This document shows positions 37,584 through 47,958 of a stretch of 64,000 bases of DNA, piece after piece. Position numbers and translations under genes: made by a program. The first letter of the stretch is position 1, and each line of letters begins with the position of its first letter. The DNA is from Cellulomonas carbonis. Lineage in GTDB: Bacteria; Actinomycetota; Actinomycetes; Actinomycetales; Cellulomonadaceae. Location: positions 186,001 to 250,000 of the forward strand of contig NZ_BMEB01000001.1 of assembly GCF_014636275.1 (NCBI RefSeq), written 5' to 3'. Under the pieces are notes generated by a model. That model saw only the letters and a list, made by a program, of their open reading frames with translations. It ran no database searches and had not been told where the DNA came from.

Positions 37584-38783
37584 CTATGCCCCGGGCAGCG
37601 CGAGCATGCGGTCGAGCGCGACCCGCGCCCAGTGCGCGTCGTCGGGGTCGACGACCACCCGGTTCGGGACGCGGCCCTCGACGAGCGACTCGAGCGTCCA
37701 CACGAGGTGCGGCAGGTCGATCCGGTTCATGGTCGAGCAGAAGCACACCGTCGAGTCGAGGTAGTGGACCGACAGCTCCGGGTGCGCGCGCGCGAGCCGT
37801 CGGACGAGGTTGAGCTCGGTCCCGATCGCCCAGGAGCTGCCCGGCTCGGCCGCGTCGAGCGCGCGGATGATGTACTCGGTGGAGCCGACCATGTCGGCGG
37901 CCGTGACGACCTCGTGCTTGCACTCGGGGTGCACGAGGACGGTGACCCCCGGGACGCGGTCGCGGACGTCGGCGACGTTCTGCGCCGAGAACCGCCCGTG
38001 CACGGAGCAGTGCCCGCGCCACAGGATCATCCGCGCCGCATCGAGCTGTGCGGCGGTGAGCCCGCCGCCGGGTCGGCGCGGGTCGTAGACGACGCACGCC
38101 TCCGGGTCCAGGCCGAGCTGCAGGACCGCCGTGTTGCGGCCCAGGTGCTGGTCGGGCATGAAGAGGACCTTGCCGCTCCCGTCCACGCCGCCGACCTGGT
38201 CGAAGGCCCAGCGCAGCGCGACCTGCGCGTTGGACGAGGTGCACACGGCTCCACCGTGGCGCCCCGTGAAGGCCTTGATCGCCGCCGAGGAGTTCATGTA
38301 GGTCACGGGCACGGTCCGCTCGGCGACCCCGGCGTCGCCCAGCACCTCCCAGGCCTCCTCGACCTGGTCGATGGTCGCCATGTCGGCCATCGAGCACCCC
38401 GCGGCGAGGTCGGGGAGCAGCACCGCCTGCTCGTCGCCCGTCAGGATGTCCGCCGACTCGGCCATGAAGTGCACGCCGCAGAACACGACGTACTCGGCGT
38501 CGGGCCTCGCCGCGGCCTCACGCGCGAGCTTGAAGGAGTCCCCGGTCACGTCCGCGAACTGGATGACCTCGTCGCGCTGGTAGTGGTGACCCAGGACGAA
38601 CACACGGTCACCGAGCGCCGCGCGCGCGGCGCGTGCCCGCTCGACGAGGTCGGGGTCCGCGGGATCGGGCAGCGCGCCCGTGCACTCGACACCTCGCTCC
38701 GACGCGAGGTCACGTCCCTGCCCCAGCAGGAGGAGGGCCGAGGGGGCGGGCTCGCTGAAGGTCGGGGGTGCAGTCGTGCTCAC
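37584..38783 (-). CDS. nadA: Quinolinate synthase NadA
   Basis: 399 aa, the longer type. It condenses iminoaspartate with dihydroxyacetone phosphate for NAD synthesis. VLGHHYQRDEVIQFAD, VVFCGVHFMAESADIL, HPECKHEV and VCFCSTMNRI contain conserved substrate residues and [4Fe-4S] cysteines. The GTG at 38783 lies 6 nt after GACACT (38790-38795, minus), a weak leaderless promoter. nadB and nadC are not adjacent. Confidence 0.97.
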   Translation of the reverse strand: MSTTAPPTFSEPAPSALLLLGQGRDLASERGVECTGALPDPADPDLVERARAARAALGDRVFVLGHHYQRDEVIQFADVTGDSFKLAREAAARPDAEYVVFCGVHFMAESADILTGDEQAVLLPDLAAGCSMADMATIDQVEEAWEVLGDAGVAERTVPVTYMNSSAAIKAFTGRHGGAVCTSSNAQVALRWAFDQVGGVDGSGKVLFMPDQHLGRNTAVLQLGLDPEACVVYDPRRPGGGLTAAQLDAARMILWRGHCSVHGRFSAQNVADVRDRVPGVTVLVHPECKHEVVTAADMVGSTEYIIRALDAAEPGSSWAIGTELNLVRRLARAHPELSVHYLDSTVCFCSTMNRIDLPHLVWTLESLVEGRVPNRVVVDPDDAHWARVALDRMLALPGA

Positions 38784-38889
38784 GCGCGCAGTGTCCCACA
38801 GGCCCGTCGCGCACGGACAGGAGCCGCCGCGTGGGGCCCGGGCGGGGGCCGGGGACCGGTCGGGCGGACCGATGGGGCACGATGGCGGC

Positions 38890-40083
38890 GTGCGGATCCT
38901 CGTCGCCCCCGACTGCTTCTCCGGAACCCTCTCGGCGCGCGAGGCGGCCGACGCGATGCGCGCCGGCTGGTCGCTCGGCGCGGCGCACGACGTCGTGACG
39001 GAGCTCCCGCTCGCCGACGGCGGGCCCGGCTTCGTCGACGTCCTGCACGGCGCACTGGGGGGCGAGCTCGTCCCCGTGACGGTCCACGGGCCGCTGGGGG
39101 ACCCGACGCCCGCGGTGATGCTCCTCGCTGGGGCGGAGGGGGCACGGACCGCCTACCTCGAGTCGGCGCAGGCGATCGGCCTGCACCTCGTCGCGGCCGG
39201 CGACCGCGACCCGACGCGCACGACGTCGCGCGGCCTCGGCGAGCTGCTGTCGGCCGCCCTCGAGGCCGGGGCGCGGCGAGTCGTCGTCGGCCTCGGCGGG
39301 TCCGCGACGAACGACGGCGGTGCCGGCGTGCTCGCCGGTCTGGGCGCACCGTCGGCCCGGCTGGCCGGCGGTGGGGGAGCGCTCGACGGCCTCGTCCCCA
39401 ACGACGTGGCGGTGGTCGCAGCCCTCCGCGACCGGTTCCGGGACGTCGACCTCGTGGCGGCCGTCGACGTCGACGTCCCGCTGCTGGGCCTGCACGGCGC
39501 GAGCGCGGGCTTCGCCGCGCAGAAGGGCGCGAGCCCCGAGGAGGCGCAGCACCTCGAGCGCTGCCTCGGTCACCTCGCGTCGCTCGTCGGGGAGGCCGTC
39601 GCGGGGGCCGACGAGGGACCGCGACGGGACCTGCTCGCCCCGGCACGGGACGCCCGGACCACGACACGGACGCTGACCCAGGCACCCGGAGCGGGTGCTG
39701 CGGGCGGCGTCGGCTTCGGCCTCGCGGCGCTCGGCGCACGGCTGCTGCCGGGAGCAGCCGTGGTGGCGGACGCCGTGGGGCTCGCCGCTTCCGTCGCCGG
39801 CGCCGACCTCGTCCTGACCGGCGAGGGGACCCTCGACTGGCAGTCGCTGCACGGCAAGGTCGTGCACGCGGTCGCCGCCGAGGGGCTCCGGCACGGCGTC
39901 CCGGTCGTGGCGGTCGCGGGCCAGGTCCTGCTCGGGCGGCGCGAGTGGTCGACCGCGGGCCTCGCCGGTGCGTATGCGGTCGCGGAGCGCCCGTCCGAGG
40001 TCGCCGCCTCGGTGGCGGACGCGCGCGGGACGCTCGCCGCGCGCGTCGAGCGGGTCGCCCGCACCTGGTCCCGACCGGTCTGA
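38890..40083 (+). CDS. Glycerate kinase (GlxK/GarK type)
   Basis: 397 aa. VRILVAPDCFSGTLSAREAADAM, LPLADGGPGFVDVL, the glycine-rich VVGLGGSATNDGGAG and LTGEGTLDWQSLHGK are the conserved blocks of the glycerate kinase type 1 family, which phosphorylates glycerate to 2- or 3-phosphoglycerate. The GTG at 38890 follows CACGAT (38878-38883) by 6 nt. Glycerate kinase next to an IscA-type gene matches the Rv2205c-Rv2204c pair. Confidence 0.93.
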   Translation: MRILVAPDCFSGTLSAREAADAMRAGWSLGAAHDVVTELPLADGGPGFVDVLHGALGGELVPVTVHGPLGDPTPAVMLLAGAEGARTAYLESAQAIGLHLVAAGDRDPTRTTSRGLGELLSAALEAGARRVVVGLGGSATNDGGAGVLAGLGAPSARLAGGGGALDGLVPNDVAVVAALRDRFRDVDLVAAVDVDVPLLGLHGASAGFAAQKGASPEEAQHLERCLGHLASLVGEAVAGADEGPRRDLLAPARDARTTTRTLTQAPGAGAAGGVGFGLAALGARLLPGAAVVADAVGLAASVAGADLVLTGEGTLDWQSLHGKVVHAVAAEGLRHGVPVVAVAGQVLLGRREWSTAGLAGAYAVAERPSEVAASVADARGTLAARVERVARTWSRPV

Positions 40084-40173
40084 GCGCGCGCCCGCGCCCG
40101 GCGTGGCGCGCGCCCTCTCGCCGGTGCGCCACGCGGCGGCGCTGTGGCTGTGGGCTCCGGGGCGTCCGGGTCG

Positions 40174-40179
40174 TAGGCT
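40174..40179 (+). promoter_or_regulatory. -10 element for erpA
   Basis: TAGGCT gives a predicted start near 40186 and a leader of about 60 nt before the IscA/ErpA-type gene. Confidence 0.4.
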
Positions 40180-40248
40180 GATGGGGAACACGTTCTCGCT
40201 CCGCGCTGTTGTCACGGACGAGAGCCCCCGAGATCCCGCGGAGACACC

Positions 40249-40599
40249 ATGAGCGAGACCACCCAGACGTCCACCCACGGCGTCAACCTGACCGACGTCG
40301 CGGCCGACAAGGTGCGGACGCTCCTCGAGCAGGAGGGCCGTGACGACCTGCGCCTGCGCGTCGCCGTGCAGCCCGGAGGGTGCTCGGGCCTGATCTACCA
40401 GCTCTACTTCGACGAGCGCGTGCTCGACGGCGACGCGCTGCGCGACTTCGACGGCGTCGAGGTCGTCGTCGACCGGATGAGCGTGCCGTACCTCGAGGGC
40501 GCCACGATCGACTTCGCGGACACCATCGAGAAGCAGGGCTTCACGATCGACAACCCGAACGCCGGGTCGTCGTGCGCGTGCGGCGGCTCGTTCGCCTGA
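40249..40599 (+). CDS. erpA: Iron-sulfur cluster insertion protein (IscA/ErpA family)
   Basis: 116 aa A-type carrier that delivers Fe-S clusters to targets. The three ligands are present: Cys in QPGGCSGLIY and the pair in SSCACGG. GCGGAGA precedes the ATG at 40249. It faces, tail to tail across a strong hairpin, a cysteine-desulfurase-fold protein, and is upstream of the aa3 oxidase genes. The client is unknown; LipA, NadA, NarGH and QcrA all need clusters and are encoded in this window. Confidence 0.95.
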   Translation: MSETTQTSTHGVNLTDVAADKVRTLLEQEGRDDLRLRVAVQPGGCSGLIYQLYFDERVLDGDALRDFDGVEVVVDRMSVPYLEGATIDFADTIEKQGFTIDNPNAGSSCACGGSFA

Positions 40600-40622
40600 T
40601 CGAGCGCGTCACCGACGGACCA

Positions 40623-40658
40623 CCGAGGGCCGGGACCTGCGGGTCCCGGCCCTCGGTA
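40623..40658. terminator. Perfect 16-bp hairpin terminator
   Basis: Arms 40623-40638 and 40643-40658 pair without mismatch around the loop TGCG. It serves the converging erpA and desulfurase-like genes. Confidence 0.85.
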
Positions 40659-40696
40659 CGTCCTGGGCGGGCGACCCAGGCCCTGACCTCGACCCG

Positions 40697-41827
40697 TCAG
40701 ACGCCCGACATCCGTCGGACCGTCGCGACGGCCTCGGGCAGGACGTCGCAGAAGCGCTCGACCTCGTCGCGCGTGGTGTCCCGCGGCAGCGCGACGCGGA
40801 CGTTCCCGTGCGTGAGGACGCCCATCGCCGCGAGGACGTGGCTCGGTCGGTCCGTCCGTGACGTGCACGCCGAGCCGGACCCGACCGCGAACCCGCGCCG
40901 GTCGAGCTCGGTGAGCAGCGCCTCGCCGTCGACGTAGAGGCACGAGAAGGTGAGGACGTGGGGGAGCGTGCCGTCGGTGCCCCCGGCGACGTCGACGTCG
41001 GGCACCTCTGCCGCGACACGCGCCCTCAGCAGGTCGCGCAGCTCGCGGCGCCGGCGGTCCGCGTCGGCCATGTCGGCGAGGACGTGCTGCAGCGTGACGG
41101 CCGCGGCGAGCGCCGCGGGGACGCCGACGCCCCCAGGGAACCAGTCGTCCTCGTCCTCGGGCCACGCCCGGGCGGTCCGGACACCTCGCCGCACGCACAG
41201 GACGGCGGCCCCCGCGGGTGCGCCCCAGTCGGCGGGGTCGGCGGCGAGCAGGTCCCACGTGTCCGGCAGCGGCACGTGGCCTGCGCTCGCGCCCGCGTCG
41301 ACGAGGAGCGGCACACCCGCGCGGCGGGCCGCCTCGTGCGCCTCGGCCGCGGGCTGCAGCGTGCCCACCTCGCCGTTGGCGTGCTGGAGGGCGGCCAGGG
41401 CGACGCCGTCCGCCGCGACGCCCGGCGACCAGGACTCGAGCCGGACGCGCCCGCTCCGGTCGACGGGGACCGTGACGAGCTCGCCGCCGTGCCGTGCGGC
41501 CGCCAGCAGAGCCGTCCGCTCGACCGCGGAGGCGACCACCGTGGGTCCGACGCGGCGGCGTCCGCGCAGGACGGCCGCCACGGCCGCGTGCAACGACGCG
41601 GTGTGCGAGCCGGAGAGGTGCACCTCCTCCGTGCGGCAGCCGAGCGAGGCCGCGATCGCCTCGCGCGCCTGCTCCAGGAGGAGGCGCGCGCGGCGCCCCT
41701 CCGCGTGCAGGCGCCGGGGGTCGGCCCAGCCGTCGGCCTCCGCGGCGCGCAGCGCGGCGACCCCGGCCGGGTGCAGCGGTGCCCGGCCCCCCGCGTCGAG
41801 GAACGTGCGTCCGTCCGGCGTGCTCAC
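40697..41827 (-). CDS. NifS/IscS-fold protein lacking the PLP lysine
   Basis: 376 aa, aminotransferase class V, clearly alignable with cysteine desulfurases: NGEVGTLQP, VDAGASAGHVPLP, and the substrate-cysteine loop GSGSACTSRTDRPS with Cys321. Against IscS SGHKIYGPKG the segment reads DPADWGAPAG without a gap, so the Schiff-base Lys is Asp200 and the preceding His is Ala. The PLP-stacking His is Arg104 and the Gln after DATQ is Ala180. It is thus unlikely to be a normal desulfurase; a pseudoenzyme or sulfur-carrier scaffold is inferred. TAGCGT (41835-41840, minus) lies 7 nt before the GTG. Confidence 0.8.
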   Translation of the reverse strand: MSTPDGRTFLDAGGRAPLHPAGVAALRAAEADGWADPRRLHAEGRRARLLLEQAREAIAASLGCRTEEVHLSGSHTASLHAAVAAVLRGRRRVGPTVVASAVERTALLAAARHGGELVTVPVDRSGRVRLESWSPGVAADGVALAALQHANGEVGTLQPAAEAHEAARRAGVPLLVDAGASAGHVPLPDTWDLLAADPADWGAPAGAAVLCVRRGVRTARAWPEDEDDWFPGGVGVPAALAAAVTLQHVLADMADADRRRRELRDLLRARVAAEVPDVDVAGGTDGTLPHVLTFSCLYVDGEALLTELDRRGFAVGSGSACTSRTDRPSHVLAAMGVLTHGNVRVALPRDTTRDEVERFCDVLPEAVATVRRMSGV

Positions 41828-41958
41828 GCCGCGAACGCTAGCCGTCTCCGCGGGGCCGCCGCCCGTCGGCCGCTCCGGGCGGCGCGGCGCGCGGCACCCG
41901 CCGTCGACGGCGGCGCGCCACGTGCGGCGGACGGGCGGGCGGGGGGCCCGCGCCGCGA

Positions 41959-41964
41959 TAGGCT
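41959..41964 (+). promoter_or_regulatory. -10 element for the ctaC-ctaD-ctaF operon
   Basis: TAGGCT predicts a start near 41971 and a leader of about 90 nt. A small palindrome GGACCAAGGTCC (41976-41987) lies just after the predicted start and could bind a regulator. Confidence 0.45.
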
Positions 41965-42061
41965 GACCGCGACGAGGACCAAGGTCCCAGGTGGAACGCG
42001 CTCCGTGGCCGGGCAGGCCCGGTTCGGACCCCGCCCGCGACCCGTGACATGAGAGGCCCGT

Positions 42062-42973
42062 GTGGACGTGCAACACCCCCGGCGTCGCTCCGGCGCCCTG
42101 AGGACGGCGGCTGTGGCCGCCCTGGTGGCGACCGCCGCGACTGGATGCTCCGCCGAGGCCCAGCGAGGCTGGATGCCCGGCTACGACGACGGCCAGCAGG
42201 TCACCAACCAGACGGAGCGGATCACGACCCTCTGGGTCGGTTCCTGGATCGCGGCGCTCTTCGTGGGCGTCGTCGTCTGGGGCCTCATCGTCTGGTGCGT
42301 CACGGTGTACCGGAAGCGCAAGGACGACGACGTCCTGCCCATCCAGCTCCGGTACCACGTGCCGCTCGAGATCATGTACACGGTCGTGCCGATCCTCATG
42401 GTCGGCGTCCTCTTCTACTACACGGCGCGCGACATGTCGGCGATCGAGGACGTCACGACCGAGGAGCCCGACGTCGTCGTCGAGGTCTACGCGAAGCAGT
42501 GGAGCTGGGACTTCAACTACCTCGACGACGACGTCTGGGACTCCGGCGTGCACGTCGAGGACATCGGCGCCGAGGGCAACCCCGAGACGCTCCCGACCCT
42601 CTACCTGCCGGTCGACCAGCGCGTCGAGTTCCACCTGCGCTCGCGCGACGTCATCCACTCGTTCTGGGTGCCCGCGTTCCTCTACAAGAAGGACATGTTC
42701 CCGCAGAGCGAGCGGACCTTCCAGGTCGTGCCGACGCGTGAGGGCGTGTACGCGGGCAAGTGCGCCGAGTTCTGCGGCGAGCACCACTCGGGGATGCTCT
42801 TCAACGTGGCCGTCGTGTCGCAGGACGAGTACGACGAGCACATCGAGTCCCTCCGCGACGCCGGGCAGACCGGACGCCTCGGGCCCGAGCTCGACCGGCT
42901 GCAGAGCCGCGGGGACGACAACAGCGTGCCGACCGGTGAGTCCGGCACGCCGGCTGACGAGGAGAACTCATGA
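42062..42973 (+). CDS. ctaC: Cytochrome c oxidase subunit II CtaC
   Basis: 303 aa. A lipoprotein-type signal ([10 protein letters not shown], Cys about residue 29) is followed by two membrane helices and the periplasmic cupredoxin. The CuA centre is in [13 protein letters not shown] with an upstream His in [10 protein letters not shown]. It receives electrons from the di-heme cytochrome QcrC. The GTG at 42062 follows GAGAGGCCC. The acidic C-terminal tail after residue 265 is extra. The stop overlaps ctaD. Confidence 0.97.
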   Translation: MDVQHPRRRSGALRTAAVAALVATAATGCSAEAQRGWMPGYDDGQQVTNQTERITTLWVGSWIAALFVGVVVWGLIVWCVTVYRKRKDDDVLPIQLRYHVPLEIMYTVVPILMVGVLFYYTARDMSAIEDVTTEEPDVVVEVYAKQWSWDFNYLDDDVWDSGVHVEDIGAEGNPETLPTLYLPVDQRVEFHLRSRDVIHSFWVPAFLYKKDMFPQSERTFQVVPTREGVYAGKCAEFCGEHHSGMLFNVAVVSQDEYDEHIESLRDAGQTGRLGPELDRLQSRGDDNSVPTGESGTPADEENS

Positions 42974-44808
42974 CCGCCCACGCCGAGGTGATCCCCGGTC
43001 TCGCGCCGCGGCGCCAGACCCTGGGTCGGACGGTCGTCAAGTGGGTCACGTCGACCGACCACAAGACGATCGGGTACATGTACCTGATCTCGTCGTTCTT
43101 CTACTTCGCCATCGGCGGGATCATGGCCCTGGTGATCCGGGCCGAGCTGTTCGAGCCCGGCATCCAGATCGTGCAGAGCAAGGAGCAGTACAACCAGCTC
43201 TTCACGATGCACGGCACGATCATGCTGCTGCTGTTCGCCACGCCGCTGTTCGCGGGGTTCGCCAACGTGATCATGCCGCTGCAGATCGGTGCGCCCGACG
43301 TCGCGTTCCCGCGGCTGAACATGCTGGCGTACTGGTTCTACTTCTTCGGCGGTCTCATCGCCGTGGCCGGCTTCTTCACGCCGCAGGGCGCCGCGTCGTT
43401 CGGGTGGTTCGCGTACGCACCGCTCTCGAGCACGACGTTCTCACCGGGCCTCGGTGGTGACCTCTGGGTCTTCGGCCTCGCGCTCGGTGGTTTCGGGACG
43501 ATCCTCGGCGCCGTCAACTTCATCACGACCATCGTGACGATGCGCGCGCCGGGCATGACGATGTTCCGGATGCCGATCTTCACCTGGAACACGCTCGTCA
43601 CGAGCATCCTGGTGATCATGGCGTTCCCGCCCCTCGCCGCGGCGCTGTTCGCGCTCGGTGCGGACCGCCGGTTCGGTGCGCACGTCTTCGACCCCGCCAA
43701 CGGCGGGGCGATGCTCTGGCAGCACCTGTTCTGGTTCTTCGGCCACCCGGAGGTCTACATCATCGCGCTGCCGTTCTTCGGCATCGTGTCCGAGATCTTC
43801 CCGGTGTTCAGCCGCAAGCCGCTGTTCGGCTACAAGGGTCTCGTCTACGCGACGGTCGCCATCGCGGCGCTCTCCGTCACCGTGTGGGCGCACCACATGT
43901 ACGCGACGGGCGCCGTCCTGCTGCCGTTCTTCTCCCTCATGACGATGCTCATCGCGGTCCCGACCGGTGTGAAGTTCTTCAACTGGATCGGCACGATGTG
44001 GCGCGGCAAGCTGACGTTCGAGACGCCGATGCTGTGGTCGATCGGGTTCCTCGTCACGTTCCTCTTCGGCGGCCTGACGGGCATCATCCTCGCCTCGCCG
44101 GCGCTCGACTTCCACGTGACCGACACCTACTTCGTCGTGGCGCACTTCCACTACGTCGTCTTCGGCACGGTCGTGTTCGCGATGTTCGCCGGCTTCTACT
44201 TCTGGTGGCCGAAGTTCACCGGGCGGATGCTGGACGAGCGCCTGGGGAAGATCCACTTCTGGCTGCTCTTCTTCGGTTTCCACACGACGTTCCTCATCCA
44301 GCACTGGCTCGGCGTCGTCGGCATGCCCCGGCGGTACCCGGACTACATGCCCGAGGACGACTTCACGTGGATGAACCAGCTCTCCACCGTGGGGGCCTTC
44401 GTGCTCGCCGCGTCGACGCTCCCGTTCCTGTGGAACGTGTACGTGAGCTGGCGAAACGCCCCCCGCGTGGTCGTGGACGACCCGTGGGGCTACAGCAACT
44501 CGCTCGAGTGGGCGACGTCGTGCCCGCCCCCGCGCCACAACTTCACCTCGCTGCCGCGGATCCGGTCCGAGCGTCCCGCGTTCGACCTGCATCACCCCGA
44601 GGTCGCGGCCATGGACCACGTCGAGCCGGATGCCGACGGCATCTTCGACTGGGAGGCCGACCGACGCGGCCAGGCGGCGCTCGGGCGTGAGCGCCTCGCG
44701 TCGGGTGAGGGACAGCCGGAGCAGTCCTCCGCGACCATCGTCGACGACGGTGTCGCCCCCGAGGACAAGCCCGCGCGCGACGACGAGACGGACGGGGACG
44801 CCAAGTGA
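42970..44808 (+). CDS. ctaD: Cytochrome c oxidase subunit I CtaD
   Basis: 612 aa, twelve membrane helices, the heme a-a3-CuB core of the aa3 oxidase. The helix-VI motif [14 protein letters not shown] supplies the CuB His and cross-linked Tyr with the Glu of the proton path; [10 protein letters not shown] gives two CuB His, and [11 protein letters not shown] the heme ligands. The ATG overlaps the ctaC stop (ATGA). Its C-terminal 60 residues are an acidic tail. The stop overlaps ctaF. Confidence 0.98.
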   Translation: MTAHAEVIPGLAPRRQTLGRTVVKWVTSTDHKTIGYMYLISSFFYFAIGGIMALVIRAELFEPGIQIVQSKEQYNQLFTMHGTIMLLLFATPLFAGFANVIMPLQIGAPDVAFPRLNMLAYWFYFFGGLIAVAGFFTPQGAASFGWFAYAPLSSTTFSPGLGGDLWVFGLALGGFGTILGAVNFITTIVTMRAPGMTMFRMPIFTWNTLVTSILVIMAFPPLAAALFALGADRRFGAHVFDPANGGAMLWQHLFWFFGHPEVYIIALPFFGIVSEIFPVFSRKPLFGYKGLVYATVAIAALSVTVWAHHMYATGAVLLPFFSLMTMLIAVPTGVKFFNWIGTMWRGKLTFETPMLWSIGFLVTFLFGGLTGIILASPALDFHVTDTYFVVAHFHYVVFGTVVFAMFAGFYFWWPKFTGRMLDERLGKIHFWLLFFGFHTTFLIQHWLGVVGMPRRYPDYMPEDDFTWMNQLSTVGAFVLAASTLPFLWNVYVSWRNAPRVVVDDPWGYSNSLEWATSCPPPRHNFTSLPRIRSERPAFDLHHPEVAAMDHVEPDADGIFDWEADRRGQAALGRERLASGEGQPEQSSATIVDDGVAPEDKPARDDETDGDAK

Positions 44809-45203
44809 AGACCGAGACGCGACTGTTCCTGATCCTCGTACCGTTCTTCCTCTTCATCTGGCTCGTGTACGGGTTCTGGAGCGACTGGGAGCCCGTGGGG
44901 ACCGCGGGGATCCTCCTGCTGCTCGGTCTCGTCGGGATGATCGGCTTCTACTTCGCGCTCGTCGCGCGGCGGATCGACCCGCGTCCGGAGGACGACGCGT
45001 ACGGCGAGGTCGAGCAGGGCGCCGGCGAGCAGGGTGTGTTCGCCCCGTGGAGCTGGTGGCCCTTGGCCCTCGGCGTCGCCGCGGCGATCTGCTTCACGGC
45101 CCTGGCCGTGGGCTGGTGGCTGTTCTGGATCGGCGGCGCCTTCGGTGTCGTGGCACTCGTGGGCTGGGTGTTCGAGTACTCGCGGGGTCAGCACGCCCAC
45201 TGA
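44805..45203 (+). CDS. ctaF: Cytochrome c oxidase subunit IV CtaF
   Basis: 132 aa with four membrane helices, the actinobacterial subunit IV found only in bcc-aa3 oxidases. Conserved stretches include the N-terminal [15 protein letters not shown] and the C-terminal [13 protein letters not shown]. The GTG at 44805 overlaps the ctaD stop. It ends the operon before a double hairpin. Confidence 0.94.
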   Translation: MKTETRLFLILVPFFLFIWLVYGFWSDWEPVGTAGILLLLGLVGMIGFYFALVARRIDPRPEDDAYGEVEQGAGEQGVFAPWSWWPLALGVAAAICFTALAVGWWLFWIGGAFGVVALVGWVFEYSRGQHAH

Positions 45204-45210
45204 GGCGTGA

Positions 45211-45271
45211 AGATCCCCGGAGAGGGTGGGCCCGCATCGGCGGTCCCACCCTCTCGTCGTCCCCGGGATCT
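45211..45271 (+). terminator. Nested hairpin after ctaF
   Basis: Inner arms GAGAGGGTGGG (45220-45230) and CCCACCCTCTC (45245-45255) sit inside outer arms AGATCCC (45211-45217) and GGGATCT (45265-45271). Confidence 0.75.
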
Positions 45272-45392
45272 CCTCTGCGCCGCGGGCAGGCGTCGCGTGG
45301 GGACCGTCGCGTACGTCGGAGCTCATCGTGGGGACGTCGCGAGGCAGCGGTGCGCCGGCGGTGGTCGGACGCCTCGTCAGCAGGGACGACGA

Positions 45393-45424
45393 AGCCCGGT
45401 GCACCCCTCGAGGTGCACCGGGCT
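45393..45424. terminator. 13-bp hairpin after sodA
   Basis: AGCCCGGTGCACC (45393-45405) pairs perfectly with 45412-45424 around a 6-nt loop, downstream of sodA on the minus strand. The 266-bp gap between ctaF and sodA holds only these two hairpins. Confidence 0.75.
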
Positions 45425-45469
45425 CGTGCGCTGGTCAGTTCCCCGGACGTCAGTCGCCCGGGGCAGGCA

Positions 45470-46102
45470 TCACAGCCTGGCCGGGACGATGAGGCCGGCG
45501 GTCTGCGTGCGGGCACGCTCGAAGCGCTGCTGGGCGTCGGCCCAGTTCACGATGTTCCACCACGCCTTGACGTAGTCCGCCTTGACGTTGACGTAGTCGA
45601 GGTAGAACGCGTGCTCCCACATGTCGAGCAGCACGATCGGGACGATCCCGAGCGGGATGTTGCCCTGCTGGTCGTAGAGCTGGAAGACGGCGAGCTTCTG
45701 GCCGACCGAGTCCCACGCGAGGATGGCCCAGCCTGAGCCCTGGATCCCCGTGGCGGTGGCCGCGAAGTGCCTCTGGAAGCCGTCGAACGAGCCGAAGAAC
45801 TCGTCGATCGCGGCAGCGAGCTCCCCGGTCGGACGGTCGCCGCCGTCGGGGGAGAGGTTCTCCCAGAAGGCGGTGTGGTTGACGTGACCGCCGAGGTTGA
45901 ACGCGAGGTTCTTCTCGTACAGGTTGACTGCGTCGAACGACCCGGACTCGCGCGCCTCGGCCAGCTTCTCGAGGGCCGTGTTCGCACCCGTGACGTACGC
46001 CGCGTGGTGCTTGTCGTGGTGCAGCTCCATGATGCGCCCCGAGATGTGGGGCTCGAGAGCGGCGTAGTCGTAGGGCAGGTCGGGCAGGGTGTAGTCAGCC
46101 AT
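45470..46102 (-). CDS. sodA: Superoxide dismutase, Mn type
   Basis: 210 aa. Metal ligands lie in [20 protein letters not shown] and [13 protein letters not shown]; Gln in [12 protein letters not shown] is at the position typical of Mn rather than Fe enzymes. No signal peptide, so cytosolic, though actinobacterial SODs can be exported. GGAGGTGCTCC supports the ATG at 46102, and TATCGT (46165-46170, minus) is the likely -10. It lies between the two respiratory operons. Confidence 0.96.
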   Translation of the reverse strand: MADYTLPDLPYDYAALEPHISGRIMELHHDKHHAAYVTGANTALEKLAEARESGSFDAVNLYEKNLAFNLGGHVNHTAFWENLSPDGGDRPTGELAAAIDEFFGSFDGFQRHFAATATGIQGSGWAILAWDSVGQKLAVFQLYDQQGNIPLGIVPIVLLDMWEHAFYLDYVNVKADYVKAWWNIVNWADAQQRFERARTQTAGLIVPARL

Positions 46103-46185
46103 GGAGCACCTCCGGTCGGGTCGCCTGTGCGGCGACGTCTTCGGTCCTGCGGCAGGTGCGCGGGACGATACCCGCGCCGGACAGC

Positions 46186-46221
46186 GGACGCCCGGCGCAC
46201 GCAAGCGCACGCCGGGCGTCC
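46186..46221. terminator. Perfect 12-bp hairpin after qcrB
   Basis: GGACGCCCGGCG (46186-46197) pairs with 46210-46221, ending the respiratory operon just before the sodA promoter. Confidence 0.75.
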
Positions 46222-46227
46222 ACGGAC

Positions 46228-47958
46228 TCAGTGACGGGGAGTCGCGGGTCCCCGGGTGACCTCGCCGGTGGGCATCCCACCGTGCTCGGGCTTGATGTTC
46301 GCGACCGCCTCGACGAGCGTCGAGTCGCCGTGCTCGGGCGCCGACAGCGCGTCGTGCGCGCCGTGGGACTGCGCGGCGGCCAGCTCGGTGGGCGTGACGG
46401 GCTCGACACGGTCCTCGAAGAAGAACCGCGACACGCGGGCACGGAAGGCGTCCCGCCGGTAGCCCTTGCGACGGACGCCGCGCTCGTCCTCGGCCGGCAG
46501 CAGCTCGAGCGGCCGGACGGGCTGGTGGTGCACCCGAAGCCAGCGCTCGTACTCGTCGAGCGGCCGGTGGACCTCGATGTACTCGCCGTCGGCGAACCGC
46601 ACGATGCGTCCGGTCTCGTGACCGTGCAGCACGAGCTCGCGGTCCTTGCGCTGCAGCCCGAGGCACAGCCGCTTGGTCGTGATGAAGGCGACCACCGGGG
46701 CGACGAACAGGAGCACCCGCAGCACGCGCGTGATGTCGTTGATCGAGACCCCGAAGTGAGTCGCGATCAGGTCGTTCGTGCCCGCTGCGAGCAGGACGCC
46801 GAACGCCGTGAGGATCGCGACACCGGATGCCGTCCGGGTCGGCGCGTTGCGGGGACGGTCCAGCACGTGGTGCTCACGCTTGTCGCCGCTCGCCCATGCC
46901 TCGACGAAGGGGTACAGCGCGAGCACGGTGAAGAGCAGGCCCGGGACGATGACGGCCGGGACGAGCACGTTGAGGGACAGCGTGTAGCCGGCGACGACCC
47001 ACTCGGTACCCGCTCCCGGCATGAGCCGCAGGGCACCCTCGAGGAACAGCATGTACCAGTCCGGCTGCGCACCGGCCGACACGGGGGACGGGTCGTATGG
47101 GCCGTAGTTCCAGACGGGGTTGATCGTCATCGTGCCGCCCATGAGCGCCAGCACGCTGAACACGACGAAGAAGAAGCCGCCGGCCTTCGCGACGTACACG
47201 GGGAAGAGCGGGAAGCCGACGACGTTGCGCTCGGTCCGGCCCGGCCCGGGGAAGTGCGTGTGCTTGTGCAGCACGACGAGGAACAGGTGCAGGCCGACGA
47301 GCGCGAGGATCAGGCCCGGGATCACCAGGATGTGGAGCGTGAAGAGCCTCGGGATGATGTGCTCGCCCGGGAACTCGCCCCCGAAGACGAAGTACGACAT
47401 GTAGCTGCCCACGACGGGGATCGACTTCACGACCCCGTCGGTGATCCGCAGCCCGTTGCCGGACAGGACGTCGTCGGGCAGCGAGTAGCCCGTGAAGCCG
47501 GCCGCGAGGCCGAGGATCATGAGGACGAAGCCGACGAGCCAGTTGATCTCACGCGGCTTGCGGAACGCGCCGGTGAAGAACACGCGCATCATGTGCGTCA
47601 CGATCGACGCCATGAACAGCAGGGCCGCCCAGTGGTGGATCTGCCGCATGAGCAGGCCACCGGTCACCTCGAACGAGAGCACGAGGGTCGAGGCGAAGGC
47701 CTCCGACATCTCGACGCCGTCCATCGACGCGAGCGGACCCTCGTACGTGATGAGGCCCATGCTCGGGACGAAGAACATCGTGAGGAAGAACCCCGTGATG
47801 ATGAGGATCACGAAGGAGTAGAGGGCGATCTCGCCCAGCAGGAACGACCAGTGGTCGGGGAAGATCTTGCGGGCGAAGTTCTTGACGGCGAGACCGATCC
47901 CCGTGCGCTGGTCGAGGTAGTCCGCCGTTCCGCCGGCTGCGCGGTTCACTGTGCTCAC
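46228..47958 (-). CDS. qcrB: Cytochrome bc1 complex cytochrome b subunit QcrB
   Basis: 576 aa with eight core membrane helices plus the long C-terminal extension typical of actinobacteria. Heme ligands lie in [11 protein letters not shown] and [11 protein letters not shown] with [17 protein letters not shown]; the quinol-oxidation PEWY motif reads PDWYMLF here, as usual in actinobacteria. The GTG at 47958 overlaps the qcrA stop; GTG 47949 is an alternative. It oxidises menaquinol in the bcc-aa3 supercomplex. Confidence 0.96.
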   Translation of the reverse strand: MSTVNRAAGGTADYLDQRTGIGLAVKNFARKIFPDHWSFLLGEIALYSFVILIITGFFLTMFFVPSMGLITYEGPLASMDGVEMSEAFASTLVLSFEVTGGLLMRQIHHWAALLFMASIVTHMMRVFFTGAFRKPREINWLVGFVLMILGLAAGFTGYSLPDDVLSGNGLRITDGVVKSIPVVGSYMSYFVFGGEFPGEHIIPRLFTLHILVIPGLILALVGLHLFLVVLHKHTHFPGPGRTERNVVGFPLFPVYVAKAGGFFFVVFSVLALMGGTMTINPVWNYGPYDPSPVSAGAQPDWYMLFLEGALRLMPGAGTEWVVAGYTLSLNVLVPAVIVPGLLFTVLALYPFVEAWASGDKREHHVLDRPRNAPTRTASGVAILTAFGVLLAAGTNDLIATHFGVSINDITRVLRVLLFVAPVVAFITTKRLCLGLQRKDRELVLHGHETGRIVRFADGEYIEVHRPLDEYERWLRVHHQPVRPLELLPAEDERGVRRKGYRRDAFRARVSRFFFEDRVEPVTPTELAAAQSHGAHDALSAPEHGDSTLVEAVANIKPEHGGMPTGEVTRGPATPRH

